Assembly: GCF_964656455.1 (NCBI RefSeq)
Contig: NC_135721.1
Span: 82,874,754 to 82,938,753 of the forward strand
Source: Halichoerus grypus
Lineage: Eukaryota; Chordata; Mammalia; Carnivora; Phocidae
Direction: 5' to 3'
Length of the DNA: 64,000 bases
Part shown: positions 46,678 to 56,800 of the stretch, in pieces
How the letters are laid out: each line of letters begins with the position of its first letter
How positions within the stretch are numbered: position 1 is the stretch's first letter
Notes under the pieces: generated by a model
Told to the model about the DNA's origin: nothing
Database searches by the model: none
What the model saw: the letters and a program-made list of their open reading frames with translations, nothing else
Position numbers and translations under genes: made by a program

Positions 46678-46826
46678 GGGTGCCTGGGTGGCTCAGTCAG
46701 TGAAGCGTCCAACTCTTGATCTCAACTCAGGTCTTGATCTTAGGATCACGAGCTCAAGCCCCACACTGGGCTCCTTGCTGGGTGTGGAGCTTACATTAAA
46801 AAAAAAAATTAAAAATTAAAAAAAAA
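46678..46826 (+). mobile_element. SINEC_a-type, older short subtype
   Basis: Shorter SINE without the CT-rich tail: CTCTTGATCTCAACTCAGGT, ACGAGCTCAAGCCCCACACT, GCTGGGTGTGGAGCTTAC, A run. TSD GAACTGTTCCA (46667-46677) and GAACCATTCCA (46827-46837). Confidence 0.93.
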
Positions 46827-46837
46827 GAACCATTCCA

Positions 46838-47166
46838 AGTAGGTCCTCTTCCACAATATTCTCTAGATCTGCTGCTTTCCCCCTTCCACAGAACAAACAC
46901 TGTAAGAAACCTGAATTATAACACAGCCCTGCTGAAAACAGCCTTAGCCAAAATGGGCACCTCTATCATGACCAGAGGAGGGTCCAAGAATTTCTAAAAG
47001 TCAAGCCTGAGGAGCATATCTGGGGATGGGCAAATTTCCCATCGTATTACAGAGGCTTCCACATCCTTTAGATATGGTGACACCTGCTAACAAGGCCTCG
47101 TGAAAGGGAATGATACGAGCAATCTGGGAAAGAATATAAGTAGAAGGGAGACTAGCCCAGCCCTGG
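46838..47166. other. Unique interval upstream of a CpG-enriched patch
   Basis: About 330 bases; nothing recognised. Confidence 0.4.
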
Positions 47167-47176
47167 CTATTTATAG
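47167..47176 (+). promoter_or_regulatory. CTATTTATAG: MEF2-type/TATA-like box
   Basis: CTATTTATAG is a perfect MEF2 consensus palindrome-like site and could also serve as a TATA element. It lies about 30 bases before the start of the CpG-enriched patch. No transcript evidence. Confidence 0.35.
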
Positions 47177-47189
47177 ACCTCTCCTGGGC

Positions 47190-47655
47190 TGGCAGTCAGC
47201 GGGGATGAGGCTCCGAGGGGCCAGCCCTCACAGCTCATGCTGCCGTGGGTGACGGGCTGCAGGGGTGCCAGAAGCTGCGAGGCAGGCTGTCGCCTCGACA
47301 GGCTGCCAGGACGCACACGCCACATTCTGCACACAGGTCCTCCTGAACGTGCACTGCAGCCAGCAGCGTGCCCGAGTGCGCAGTAGTGCCTTCAGGCCGC
47401 CCGACGAAGCACTGGGCCCTCACTCCATCCGAGGCACTGACCCTGCCGAAACCCTCTATGGCCCTGTTTCCCATAGCTGAGCCCCTGCCTTCTTTCCTTG
47501 GACCTTCGATCCTATCTTAGCTGCAAGCCAAGCCACCCTCTGCATTCCTGTGTGACCGGACCCCGAATCGGCCCAGGTCTCTCCCAGCGCAGGGTCCCCG
47601 TGTCTAGGCATCCGTGCGAAGCACGCCTGCGACAAAGTCGCCTGCACTCAGCAGG
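47190..47655. promoter_or_regulatory. CpG-enriched patch, possible small CpG island
   Basis: By eye about 30 CpGs in about 465 bases at roughly 60% GC, which gives an observed/expected ratio near 0.65-0.7 (hand estimate). Not a recognised repeat. ORFs of 60-80 codons here (47235-47474 minus, 47265-47480 plus, starting at GTG) show no domain. It could be a promoter of an unseen non-coding transcript or a relic of one. Confidence 0.35.
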
Positions 47656-47763
47656 GAGCCTGCGTGAGATTCTGTCCCTCTGCCCCTTCCCCCAGTGACA
47701 CACACACGTGCTCTCTCACGCTCTCTGTCTCTATAATAAATAAGAAATCTTTAAAAAAAAAAA
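47642..47763 (+). mobile_element. SINEC 3' fragment
   Basis: The tail half only: CTCAGCAGGGAGCCTGCGTG, GAGATTCTGTCCCTCTGCCC-like text, CTCTCTCACGCTCTCTGTCT, ATAATAAATAAGAAATCTTT and A run. The head is missing. Confidence 0.88.
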
Positions 47764-47929
47764 CCTGCTGTACCAAAACTGAAGGAGAAGCTCCCCGGCT
47801 TCCTCCGGCACAGCTGGTGGCTTAGGGACTTGCTCAGGACGCCTGCACGCGTCTGGAACTCTGGAGCTGGCGACTGCATAAGGCCATTGAAATGGATTTG
47901 GTCCCAGCCTCTGCTGGTCAGATCAGTCA

Positions 47930-48235
47930 GGGAGGCCAGTGGAGTGGTGTGCTCGTGGAGACATTTTCACAGCCAAGATGGCATAGTAGTGAGGAATGGA
48001 TACCGCTGGGACACTATTCTCCGTCGATCTCACCCTGCCCGGTAAGCCGAGCAATCCTCTCCTGAAACTTAAGCCCACTGAGTGTGCAGGTGTCACCTCC
48101 ACTCGACCCTGCTGGGATTAGGGACCAGGGACTGGCACACAAAGGCTGGTGCTCTGGCCACTATCATTGTCATGAGTAATAAACTATCCTTAATTTCTGA
48201 GCCAGGAAGTTGTGTTTTCTGCTCACACTGATGAA
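47930..48235 (+). mobile_element. Possible ERV LTR relic
   Basis: Ends with 'ATTGTCATGAGTAATAAACTATCC' followed by 'CCAGGAAGTTGTGTTTTCTGCTCACAC', like the poly(A)-signal region of some ERV LTRs. Boundaries and family not established. Confidence 0.35.
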
Positions 48236-49179
48236 ACTGTGGTGGGCTAACTCTTTAGCTTGCAGAGTAAAATAAAGATAAAATCCCTACGTTATCTGCA
48301 AGGGACTCTTCACAGGTCTCGGCTCGCCCTCCAGCTCTAAAGTCCTGCAGTCCTGTGCTTACAGTTTTGACCAGCGAATGTGAGGACAAGCTCCCAACCT
48401 GAAGCAGTTGGCAGCCCTTGTGACTTCTCCTCGAGGACTCTGGGGAATGTGATGGATTGTGCAGAAGGGTTCTGTAGAAGAACCAAGAGTTCTTACCATG
48501 AATGTTTCCAACTCTGCCTCCCAAATGACGAGTCACTAGAGCAAATAAAAAGCAGCTGACGCCAGACCACGGTCTATTTCAAATGCCTGCGTGTATAATC
48601 AGGACAGGAAAAAACTAGACAGGGCGCAGACAGCTATCGATACGAGCACAAGATGGATGGGCTTCTGGCTGCAATAGGGACTCTTCTTTTCTATTAAATG
48701 ACTTTCCCTGATCACAAGCTGAATGAAAGAATAGTCAGTGAACCCCCTCCTCAATGGCCAACTGACCTCGGAACATCAGGCTTTCATAAAGTCCTGGAAT
48801 AAAGGGACAGTATTAATACTCTCTCATTACCCTAGTCATTGGGAAGTGAAAAGAAAGCGGTTTGTATTGAGCCAATAATGAAATTCTCAGGATGCAAAGG
48901 AAACCAAGCAAAGTAAACAGTTATTTATTTAGTTTTAGACAAGGAGGAATCAATAGGCATTATCAGAAGTCACAGATTTCACCCTCATCGTCCCTATCCC
49001 CAAATCCATCACCTTAGCCCTTTCTCAGGGGCCCTGGATATAATATCACCTCCTCATCCAATCGGAAAGTTGCAGTTGCTCCCCACTGCTCCCCTTTGAA
49101 TGCAGGATTTGCCAAATACGCTTCCTCTTATTGATTTGCTGCCAGGGATCCTCATAAGAATCTGTCACGGGTAAAAGCA
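48236..49179. other. Unique interval
   Basis: About 940 bases with no recognised gene or repeat. Confidence 0.4.
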
Positions 49180-49395
49180 CGGGGCCTGGGGCCAGGCTAT
49201 TGGACACAAACGTCTCCACCACCTGCTAACAGTGCGACCGTGGGCAAGGCACTTGGGCTCCTGGAGCATCAGTTACCAGAAAAGCGTGGAAAATAATCTT
49301 CTCCACTTCACATTAGCTATCACTGGGATCAGTGAGTTAAAACATGTAATCAGAACAGTGGCTGGCCCATAGTCAATACTCAATAGAAGTTACTT
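49180..49395 (+). mobile_element. MIR SINE
   Basis: Sense MIR: AAAGCACGGGGCCTGGGGCC, CACCACCTGCTAACAGTGCG, GACCGTGGGCAAGGCACTTG, ending CTGGCCCATAGTCAATACTCAATAG. Confidence 0.85.
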
Positions 49396-49499
49396 TTGTA
49401 ACATCTGACATTGGTACAAGTTTTCTAGAGAAAATTCTCATTTTTCCCCAATTCAATAATTCTACTTCCAGGAATCAATGCTTAAGAAACAAAAATATA

Positions 49500-49621
49500 G
49501 GAGCACTGGGGTGGCTCAAATGGTTAAGTGACTGACTCTTGATCTCAGCTCAGGCCTTGATCTCAGGGTCGTGAGTTCAAGCCCCATGCTGGGTGTGGAG
49601 CCTACTTAAAAAAAAAAAAAG
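49500..49621 (+). mobile_element. SINEC_a-type, older short subtype
   Basis: GGAGCACTGGGGTGGCTCAA, CTCTTGATCTCAGCTCAGGC, GTGAGTTCAAGCCCCATGCT, GGGTGTGGAGCCTACTT, A run. No CT-rich tail. Confidence 0.92.
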
Positions 49622-49694
49622 AAAAGAAATAAACAAACAAAAACAGATAAGCCTGAAGATGTTTATACCAGGAAGTACCCCATGGAATTTTTTA

Positions 49695-49890
49695 ATAATA
49701 GAGAAAAATCTTCTAAGTGTCAAACCCTGTCCTAAGCATTTTTAATACATTATCTCATTTAATCCTCACAAAAATGTGTGGTAGATATGATTATCCCCAT
49801 TTTAACAATACTAAAAAAGTTGCAATAAAAACAAGTTAAATAAACTTATTCAGTATTACACCTGAGTTTGTCCAACTTCTAGCCCACATT
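49695..49890 (-). mobile_element. MIR relic
   Basis: 'CAAACCCTGTCCTAAGCATTTTTAATACATTATCTCATTTAATCCTCACAAAAATGTGTGGTAGATATGATTATCCCCATTTTAAC' matches the MIR reverse complement. Confidence 0.85.
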
Positions 49891-50008
49891 ACAACACGAC
49901 AATATTTATGAAATTATAATACTACATACTTTGTAAACTGTGATCCCAAATTTGTTAATCTTATACATATAAATGTGTGTGTGTATTTGTAGATAGAAAT
50001 GATATAGA

Positions 50009-50210
50009 TAGGGGCACCTGGGTGGCTCAGTTGTTAAGTGTCTGCCTTAGGCTCAGGTCATGATCCCAGGATCCTGGGATCGAGCCCTGAATCAGGTTCC
50101 CTGCTTGGCAGGGAGTCTGCTTCTCCCTCTCTCACTCCCCCTCCTTGTGTTCCTGCTCTCGCTGTGTCTCTCTCTGTCAAATAAATAAATAAAATCTAAA
50201 AAAAAAAAAA
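50009..50210 (+). mobile_element. SINEC with perfect 14-bp TSD
   Basis: Full SINE, CAAATAAATAAATAAAATCT then A run. TSD AGAAATGATATAGA at 49995-50008 and 50211-50224. Confidence 0.96.
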
Positions 50211-50462
50211 AGAAATGATATAGAGAGAGGTATACACACATGTGTAAGCACAAGAGTAAAAGGATACACACCAATGTTTATAAGGGTTATTTCTTCGGGA
50301 TGGTAAATTTCATATTTTTCTATACCTTTCAGATTCTCCATATCACATTCAATTTAATTCAGGAAATATTTCTTGAGTTTCTACGATGTGCCTGTCACAA
50401 TTACACAGAAATAGGTATTACTTTTTTAAATTAGAGAAAATATAAGCTAAACTGATGTCTCT

Positions 50463-50687
50463 CTTTTTTTAAAGATTTTACTTATTTATTTTAGAGAGAG
50501 AGAAGGAGATAGCGAGAGAGAGCATGAGCAGCGGGGGGGGGGGGGGGCGGGTGGAGTGGAGGGGCGGGGAGAGGGAGAAGCACACTCCCCACTGAGCAAG
50601 GAGCCCAATGCTGGACTCGATCCCAGGACCCTGGGATTATGACTTGAGCTGAAGGCAGACGCTTAACGACTGAGCCACCCGGTGCCC
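50463..50687 (-). mobile_element. SINEC, minus strand, with long G run
   Basis: Reverse-complement SINE. The CT-rich tail has turned into a 15-base G run plus GCGGGTGGAGTGGAGGGGCGGGG. TSD CTAAACTGATGTCTCT (50447-50462) and CTAAACTGATATCTCT (50688-50703), one mismatch. Lies 250 bp from a plus-strand SINE. Confidence 0.95.
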
Positions 50688-50703
50688 CTAAACTGATATC
50701 TCT

Positions 50704-51859
50704 TATGCAATTGGCAGCATACATTTAAAAGCTCATTTTAATATGGAATTTTTAGTTATCACGTTATATAAATGGCTAAAATGGCAAATAAGTAAAATTC
50801 TACCTCTGTACTGCCAATTGGAAAAGATGACTCTCCAAGCAAAGTCTCTTGAAAAAATTGCCTTAAATCTGTGTTTCCAAATTCAATGTTAGAAAGTGCA
50901 TCGAATTCTCAGAGAGGGCAAAAAGTAATTCATCACGAAATAGTTTTGAACTTCCTAAAACCTGATAAGATAAGGGAGGAGAGAAACAAAATGTGAATGA
51001 AGGAATGAGGAGCGAAATACTGAGTTATAAATGTGGGAAGCCGGGGACAGTGGGATGCAGAGGTCACGCCTGCAGTCGGTGTGTCCATCACGTGTCACCC
51101 GTCCTGCAGAACGCTTGTGTATCTATTCTCTGAATGAGTCTGTCCACACCTACTGGCCGAGGTGTCATCTCATCATCAAAAATACATTCAGTGACCATTA
51201 TCTGTAGCCGATTACCGTAGGGATCCAGCTTTTTAAAACTTAACGTTTTTGTGTGTTGCTCCAAGACATTCTAACTAATGACCTGTCGTCCCGGTCTATT
51301 TTGCCGTCAGAGCTGGAGGAGTAGGGAGGAGGGAAGGCATGGGCTAAAGGACAGCTACAAAGAGGCAAGGAGGCATCCTGAGGGAGGTGGCACTGCCCAC
51401 AGCATTTGAGCCCGGTTAGGAGCACACCTGAAAAGCCACAGTTACCTGTCCCTGGAGCCAAGGAGGGAACACCTGTCCACCTCATCTGGAAATCTGCCGT
51501 GGCCTGCAGTGTTTGGGATTTGCCTGGCCAGTGATAAAGCTCCAATCCAGCCCTGCGAGGAGAACTGGGTCCTCCCACCACCATTCTCCTGCACACAGCA
51601 CCGGTCAGAAGACCTAGGCCCTCACTGAGCTGGGCCACTGGCCCCTGGCCAGGCTCTGCCTCTCGCCACGGTAAACCTCTCAGCATCTTCATCCAGACAA
51701 TGAGGATATCCGATGAGAACATTTTCAAGATGGCTTCCCACATTAGAGGCCTGTGATTCTACAAAGCCCCAGGACACACACGGCTGCTTCAACGTCTTCC
51801 CCCCTACCAAATTAATAAAGTTCCCAAGTTTGACCACAACATTTTCTAGCGATAGGACT
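50704..51859. other. Unique interval
   Basis: About 1.15 kb. The minus-strand ORF 51240-51743 (167 codons) has no domain and no splice context; rejected as a gene. Confidence 0.4.
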
Positions 51860-51990
51860 ATTGCTTAGTATCTCTGAGCCTCATCTGCCTCGTGTGTGAA
51901 ATGGGAATGCGGATATCCATGCTTATAGAGTTTCGTGAACATTAATTTAGATAAGATGTACAGATCGGGCCCAGCATCATTACATAGAAG
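51860..51990 (+). mobile_element. MIR 3' part
   Basis: Sense MIR: TTGCTTAGTATCTCTGAGCC, TCATCTGCCTCGTGTGTGAA, ATGGGAATGCGGATATCC, then TGGTGTTCA-like end 'CATAGAAGGTGTTC'. Confidence 0.8.
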
Positions 51991-52054
51991 GTGTTCACCC
52001 GTCCCCCTGCACTACATCGTTTGAATGATGATCATTTGCTTTCCACCAGCGTTC

Positions 52055-52278
52055 ATGGGCACCACTAAAATTTGGGGCTGGATGATTCTCTGTTTTGAGG
52101 GGCTGTCCTGGGCATGGCAGGATATTCAGCAACCTCCCTAGTCTCAACCTACTAGAGTCCATAGCACCCTCCCCCCACCATTGAGTTGTGACAGCCAAAA
52201 AATGTCTTTAGATGTCACCAACTGGCTCCTGGGGCCAAATCTGCTCCCCACCCAACCCTCCTGGTTGAGTACCACTCG
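52055..52278 (-). mobile_element. MER20-like hAT relic
   Basis: 'GGCTGGATGATTCTCTGTTTTGAGGGGCTGTCCTGGGCATGGCAGGATATTCAGCAACCTCCC', 'GTTGTGACAGCCAAAAAATGTC', ending GGTTGAGTACCACT. Same orientation as the copies at 46349 and 61522. Confidence 0.85.
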
Positions 52279-54100
52279 TTCACACAGGTCTCAATTATAC
52301 AAGAGGAAAAATGGGTGCCTTGCTCAACATCACTTTTCCAATGAAAGTCAGAGTCCTGTCCAGACCCAGATCTTCAGGGCTCCGGTGCACGTATGACCTG
52401 CAGGACAACAGCCTGGATTTCTAGCTGCCAGAGGACAAGAAGGCAAAGGAAAGCAGAATAGAACCAAGATTTTGGTGCACTAACTGTGGGATCCTTTTGA
52501 AAGGTGATTGGATAGTCGTACCAACAAATTCTCCCCTTACAGGTGTACTGAACAGGTTATAAGAACAGTTATTTTTCAGAGCCCAGGGGAGAATGAAAAA
52601 TGTGCAGGAAACTTGTACTCTTCTGAATTGGCCATACATAGAAAGTTAAATATAATTTAGTGGTTCACCTCATAAGACTATAGTTAGATTTGTTCTTGCC
52701 TTTCTTACAGTCCAGCCCAATGGCATAATTTCAGATGATTTATGCGTCTGGACAGCATGTAACCCTTCCCCAGCCTCTCTGATGTTAGTTCTGCATCAGA
52801 TGGGATTCATTAGATTAGATTGGACTATAACTCCAATTTTTCATTTGTTTCCCTTCAAAGGTATGTTCAAAGATAAATGGCTCTAACATTAATCTTCCCA
52901 GAGGAAGTCACAGCGTACACCAGCCCGTCCTGATGACGGCCAACGTGGAAATGTTTAACCCCTTAGAAGACAAATGAAGAAGCCCCTCCGTTCATTTTAT
53001 CCTGAGGTTCTGCCTTAGGATGTCATGTGTCTCCTGGACAGTTCAGGCTCCCATGTCTTAGATGAGAAATACTTCATGCATTTAGGATGCTCTTGGCCAA
53101 TCCTCGGTGCTAGCAAGCCTCACCTTGTCATAAGGAACAAAGTGTGTTGAAGGCTAGAAATAAGGGTGTGCTGACAGGCAGGAGGATTGAGAAGTATACC
53201 GAGGAGAGGCAGGAAGAACTTCTCTAGGGATGGCTTCTTGTGGAAGAGAAAGAGAGAAAACAACAAGACATTATGGAGCCAGTAATAGTGACATGGCTAA
53301 GTCATGAAGTGGAGCACACATTTGTAAGATCCCCCCACAGATGATGAACTGAGCTTCCACACCAAGTATAAGATGCCAGGGGTCCCTCCAACATCATGGC
53401 AGGGAGCTTCGCGTGTGTACGCGCATTCCAATGTCACATATACACACACAGTCACCAGTGGTTAATGGAAACAGCAATCACAAGCAATCACAGGTTTGTG
53501 GCTAATTCTCAGTAAGAGCATCACCCCTTTTGAGGTGCATTCAGCTGGATTTGGATGGCAAAGATGAGCTGGGAAAAGCAAAACAGTTCAGTGCAGGGCT
53601 CGCTATGCCACATCTTTGGGGTGTGAGAGAGGGCAAATTCACAAGGAACCATAGTGAGCACTAGGATCCCCACCCAGATGTCCCGGGACACCATCTCAGA
53701 AGCCACTAGGGGCACGACCGTCCATGATTTCTCCATGGGACCGGAGCCACAGCTGGTCAAAGGATGATCTTCCTCCATCCCATAAGGAATTGTATTGTTT
53801 GCCATGCGTGCATTTCCTGGGGACCTCTTGATGGTGGAGTTCCCTGTAGACAACCAGGCTGTGGGTTTCCAAGGGGTAAAGCCTCTCTGGCTTGGAGTTA
53901 ACGTGAGTTCTTGTTACTGGACAGATCAGGAGGTTGATGAGTCCTGAGGACACCAGGCAAGATACAAAGGCAGATGGAGGGAGAGGAGGAACATGGTCAG
54001 TGCTGGATATCATGAGAGCAACGAGAAATGCAAAACCAGGAGCAGGCCAAATCTGTGTTGGGGGGCGGGGGACAAAATTTGATATAAGCAAAAAAACAAA
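52279..54100. other. Unique interval
   Basis: About 1.8 kb without a recognised gene. A weak MIR-like stretch may lie at 52290-52390. Overlapping ORFs at 53521-54356 look random and run into a simple repeat. Confidence 0.4.
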
Positions 54101-54137
54101 AAAAACCACCACCACCACCAACAACAACAACAAAACT
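54100..54137. repeat. (ACC)n(AAC)n simple repeat
   Basis: AAACCACCACCACCACCAAC followed by AACAACAACAAAA. Confidence 0.93.
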
Positions 54138-54239
54138 CCAAAGCGTTCTGAAGTGACGTGGTTTCTCTGCCTATGGCTGCTTGAGCCTGTGCACCTACTG
54201 AGGTCCTGGACACATCTTTCCCAGTCCCCCTCTCTCCAT

Positions 54240-54583
54240 CGCTGCCAGTTTGCCAGGGATGCCATGACACAAAACCAGAGACGAGGGGCTTACGCAACAG
54301 TCAGAGGCTGGAAGTCTCCAGGGGTCTTTATAAGAGGGAAGCGGAGGCTGGATTGATGGGAGGGAGGAGCCGGGAGCCAGGAAATGCTAGCAGCCTCTGG
54401 AAGAGGCCGGCACAAATCCTCCCAGGAGCTTCCAGAGGGAACCAGCCCTGCTGACACCTTGAAGTTTAGCTCCTAAGACTCATTCTGGAATTCTAACCTT
54501 CAGAACTATAAAAGAATAAATGTGTGGTGTTTTAAGCTACTGTTTATGACTATCTGACACAGCATCAAGAAGGAACTAAGACA
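54240..54583 (+). mobile_element. MLT1-like LTR relic with fold-back start
   Basis: From about 54320 it reads as the sense 3' part of a MaLR-like LTR: 'CTTTATAAGAGGGAAG', 'CCTGCTGACACCTTGAAG', 'AACCTTCAGAACTATAAAAGAATAAATGTGTGGTG', ending AACTAAGACA. The preceding 80 bases (GCCAGGGATGCCATGACACA...CAGAGGCTGGAAGTC) read in the opposite sense, so the piece looks like a fold-back or two adjoining fragments. Confidence 0.6.
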
Positions 54584-54589
54584 ATCCAC

Positions 54590-55345
54590 AATGAAACAAT
54601 CCTCCTGGCCACTGTACACCCCACTCCTACCCTTCCGCACCCCCCACCCCATTCCCAGGAAACCACTGCCCTCTTTTCTGTCACTAAAGATTTGTTTGCA
54701 CTTCCTAGCATTTTCTAGAAATTATTGAGTATGTACCTTTTTTTAATCTGGCTTCTTTCAGTCTGCATCATTATTTTGAGACTTCCCCATGTTGTTTTGT
54801 TCCGTAATGCTCCATTGTTTCATTGCCTAGCAGTATTCCATCACGTGGATATCCCGCAGTCTGCTCACCCACTCACCTGCTGATGGATACTTGGATTTTT
54901 GTCTGGTTTTGACTATACAAACACAGCTGCTGTGAACATTTGAGTACAAGGTTTGGTATGAACAAACACTCTTGCTTCTGTGTTTAAATACCTAGAAGTG
55001 GAAAGGCCAGATCACATGGCAAATACACGTTTAACATGTTAAAAAAAAAAAAGCAGCCGAACTGTTCGCCAACATGGTTTTACCACATTATGTTCCACCA
55101 GAATGTAAGAGAGTGCCAACTGCTCTGCATCTTCACCAACACTTGGTGTGGCCAGTCTTTTCAATTTTACCCACTCTAATAGCTATGTAGTGGTATCTCG
55201 CTGTGATTTTAATTTGCATTTCCCTAATGACTAATGATGTTTAGAAACTTCCCATGAGATTATCTTCCTCTCTTTTTCTTCTTTGGTGAAGTGTCTGTTC
55301 CAATCTTTTCCACCTTTATTGTTGGATCTTTTTTTATTATCAAAT
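54590..55345 (-). mobile_element. Old L1 3' end
   Basis: Minus-strand L1: 'TCTGGCTTCTTTCAGTCTGCATC', 'CCATTGTTTCATTGCCTAGCAGTATTCCA', 'ACCTGCTGATGGATACTTGG', 'CACTCTAATAGCTATGTAGTGGTATCTCG', 'ATTTGCATTTCCCTAATGAC'. No open frame. Confidence 0.9.
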
Positions 55346-55349
55346 GTTC

Positions 55350-55480
55350 AGAGTCTTCATTCACTCAGTAAACATGGACCTACAATGTGCAAACACAGGC
55401 CCGACTGTGTGCCACGTGCTGCATGCATCAGAGGAAAGGTAGACAAAATCTCTATCCTCAAAGACATGACACTTCTCCAT
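55350..55480 (-). mobile_element. L2 3' end relic
   Basis: 'CATTCACTCAGTAAACATGG', 'GACTGTGTGCCACGTGCTGC', 'CAAAATCTCTATCCTCAAAGACATG' follow the reverse-complement L2 3' end, partly doubled. Confidence 0.55.
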
Positions 55481-55489
55481 CATGATGCC

Positions 55490-55875
55490 CACTGTCCTTC
55501 CTTTGGTCCTGGGTGGGCCTTTGTCACTGCTGTCATGAATAGGATGTGGCAGAAGTGATGCCACAGGGTATGAGAGACCAGGTCATAAAAACTGATAAGG
55601 CATCTACCTGGCTACCCCCTCTGTCACCCCTCTGAACCCATCCCCCAAGTCATGAGAGCCTCAGGCCCCAAGGAGAGGCCACAGTTCCAGCCAGCAGCCC
55701 CAGCTAAGGTCTCAGCCAACCGACAGCCTTCACACTGCTCGGCTGCTAAGTGGAAGTGGTAATCCCTTCTCAAACTGCAGATGCGTGAGCAACATACATG
55801 TCCTTGTTGCTGTTTGAGGCCATGGAGCACCGGGATAGTTTGTTACCCAGCAATAGATGACCGAAACACAAATCA
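55490..55875 (+). mobile_element. Possible old LTR relic
   Basis: Ends 'AGTTTGTTACCCAGCAATAGATGACCGAAACACA', like the 3' terminus of some mammalian LTR/MaLR relics. Family not determined. Confidence 0.4.
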
Positions 55876-56351
55876 CAACAGAGACTAGCATTGTTATATC
55901 GAAAATAAAATGTTTGTATTCTGAAGAAAATGTACTCTGCATAAGTGTTTTTTGCCTACAACAGATGGGTATGTTTATTTAAACAAGCACATTTGTATTC
56001 AAATTTTAAAACATTTAAGTTAAAACTAAAAGCATACTCTTCTCATTCCACAGGCATTTGCCTTAGAAAAGTAAAATATTCATTTTGCAGCAGTCAGAAA
56101 GGTCCAGAATTTCAGAGCTGAAAATGGCATTGATAGGCACCAGTCCTCCTCATACAACACAGAAACTGGAAGCCGGCATTCTTTGGGTTTATCTTGCATA
56201 ACCTGGAAAATAGAGCTATGTTTTCCTGCTCTGTCTCTGTCTTCATGACTTCTCCATTCAGGACGAATTACACTAAATTTGTTACGAAAATATTATTTCT
56301 TTCCTTCTACAAGAAAACACTTCTGTTTAAGAATTTATCTCCAGAGTTATT
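55876..56351. other. Unique AT-rich interval
   Basis: About 475 bases, nothing recognised. Confidence 0.4.
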
Positions 56352-56369
56352 AAAATTTTGGTTTGCTCA

Positions 56370-56510
56370 CAGGCACCCAGGGGGCTCAGTCGGTTGAGCA
56401 TCTAACTCTTGATCTCAGCTCCGATCTTGATCTCAGGGTCATGAGTTTGAGGCCCATGTTGGGTTCCATGCTGGGTGTGGAGCCTATTTAAAATAAAAAA
56501 TAAAAAAATA
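56370..56510 (+). mobile_element. SINEC_a-type, older short subtype
   Basis: CAGGCACCCAGGGGGCTCAG, CTCTTGATCTCAGCTCCGAT, GCTGGGTGTGGAGCCTATTT, A-rich tail. TSD AAAATTTTGGTTTGCTCA (56352-56369) and AAAATTCCAGTTTGCTCA (56511-56528), two mismatches. Confidence 0.92.
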
Positions 56511-56564
56511 AAAATTCCAGTTTGCTCAGTGCCCAGCAACAATCCCATGTGCCTCACAGAATTG

Positions 56565-56800
56565 AGGGTGGTGGTAGAGGCCACAGGCTCTGGGTGGTCA
56601 CTCGGTCTGGATTCAAGTCCCAGCTCAGTCACCTATCCCCTGTATGACTTTGCTCAGTTCACCTGGTCCTTTCTGGCTTATATTTCCTTGTCTGTAACAT
56701 GGAGATGTAATATAGTATGAGATAGGCCTCATAAAATTTTCATGAGAAGTAAATGAAATATCATATATTAAAGCTCTTAAAATGTAGTTGATATTCAGAA
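56565..56800 (+). mobile_element. MIR SINE
   Basis: Sense MIR: GGTAGAGGCCACAGGCTCTG, GGATTCAAGTCCCAGCTCAG, TGTATGACTTTGCTCAGTTC, 'TTCCTTGTCTGTAACATGGAG', 'ATGAGAAGTAAATGAAATATC'. Confidence 0.9.

Noticed and set aside
53696..54356. 189-codon minus and 140-codon plus ORFs
   Set aside because: Overlap a trinucleotide repeat and LTR relic; no domains.
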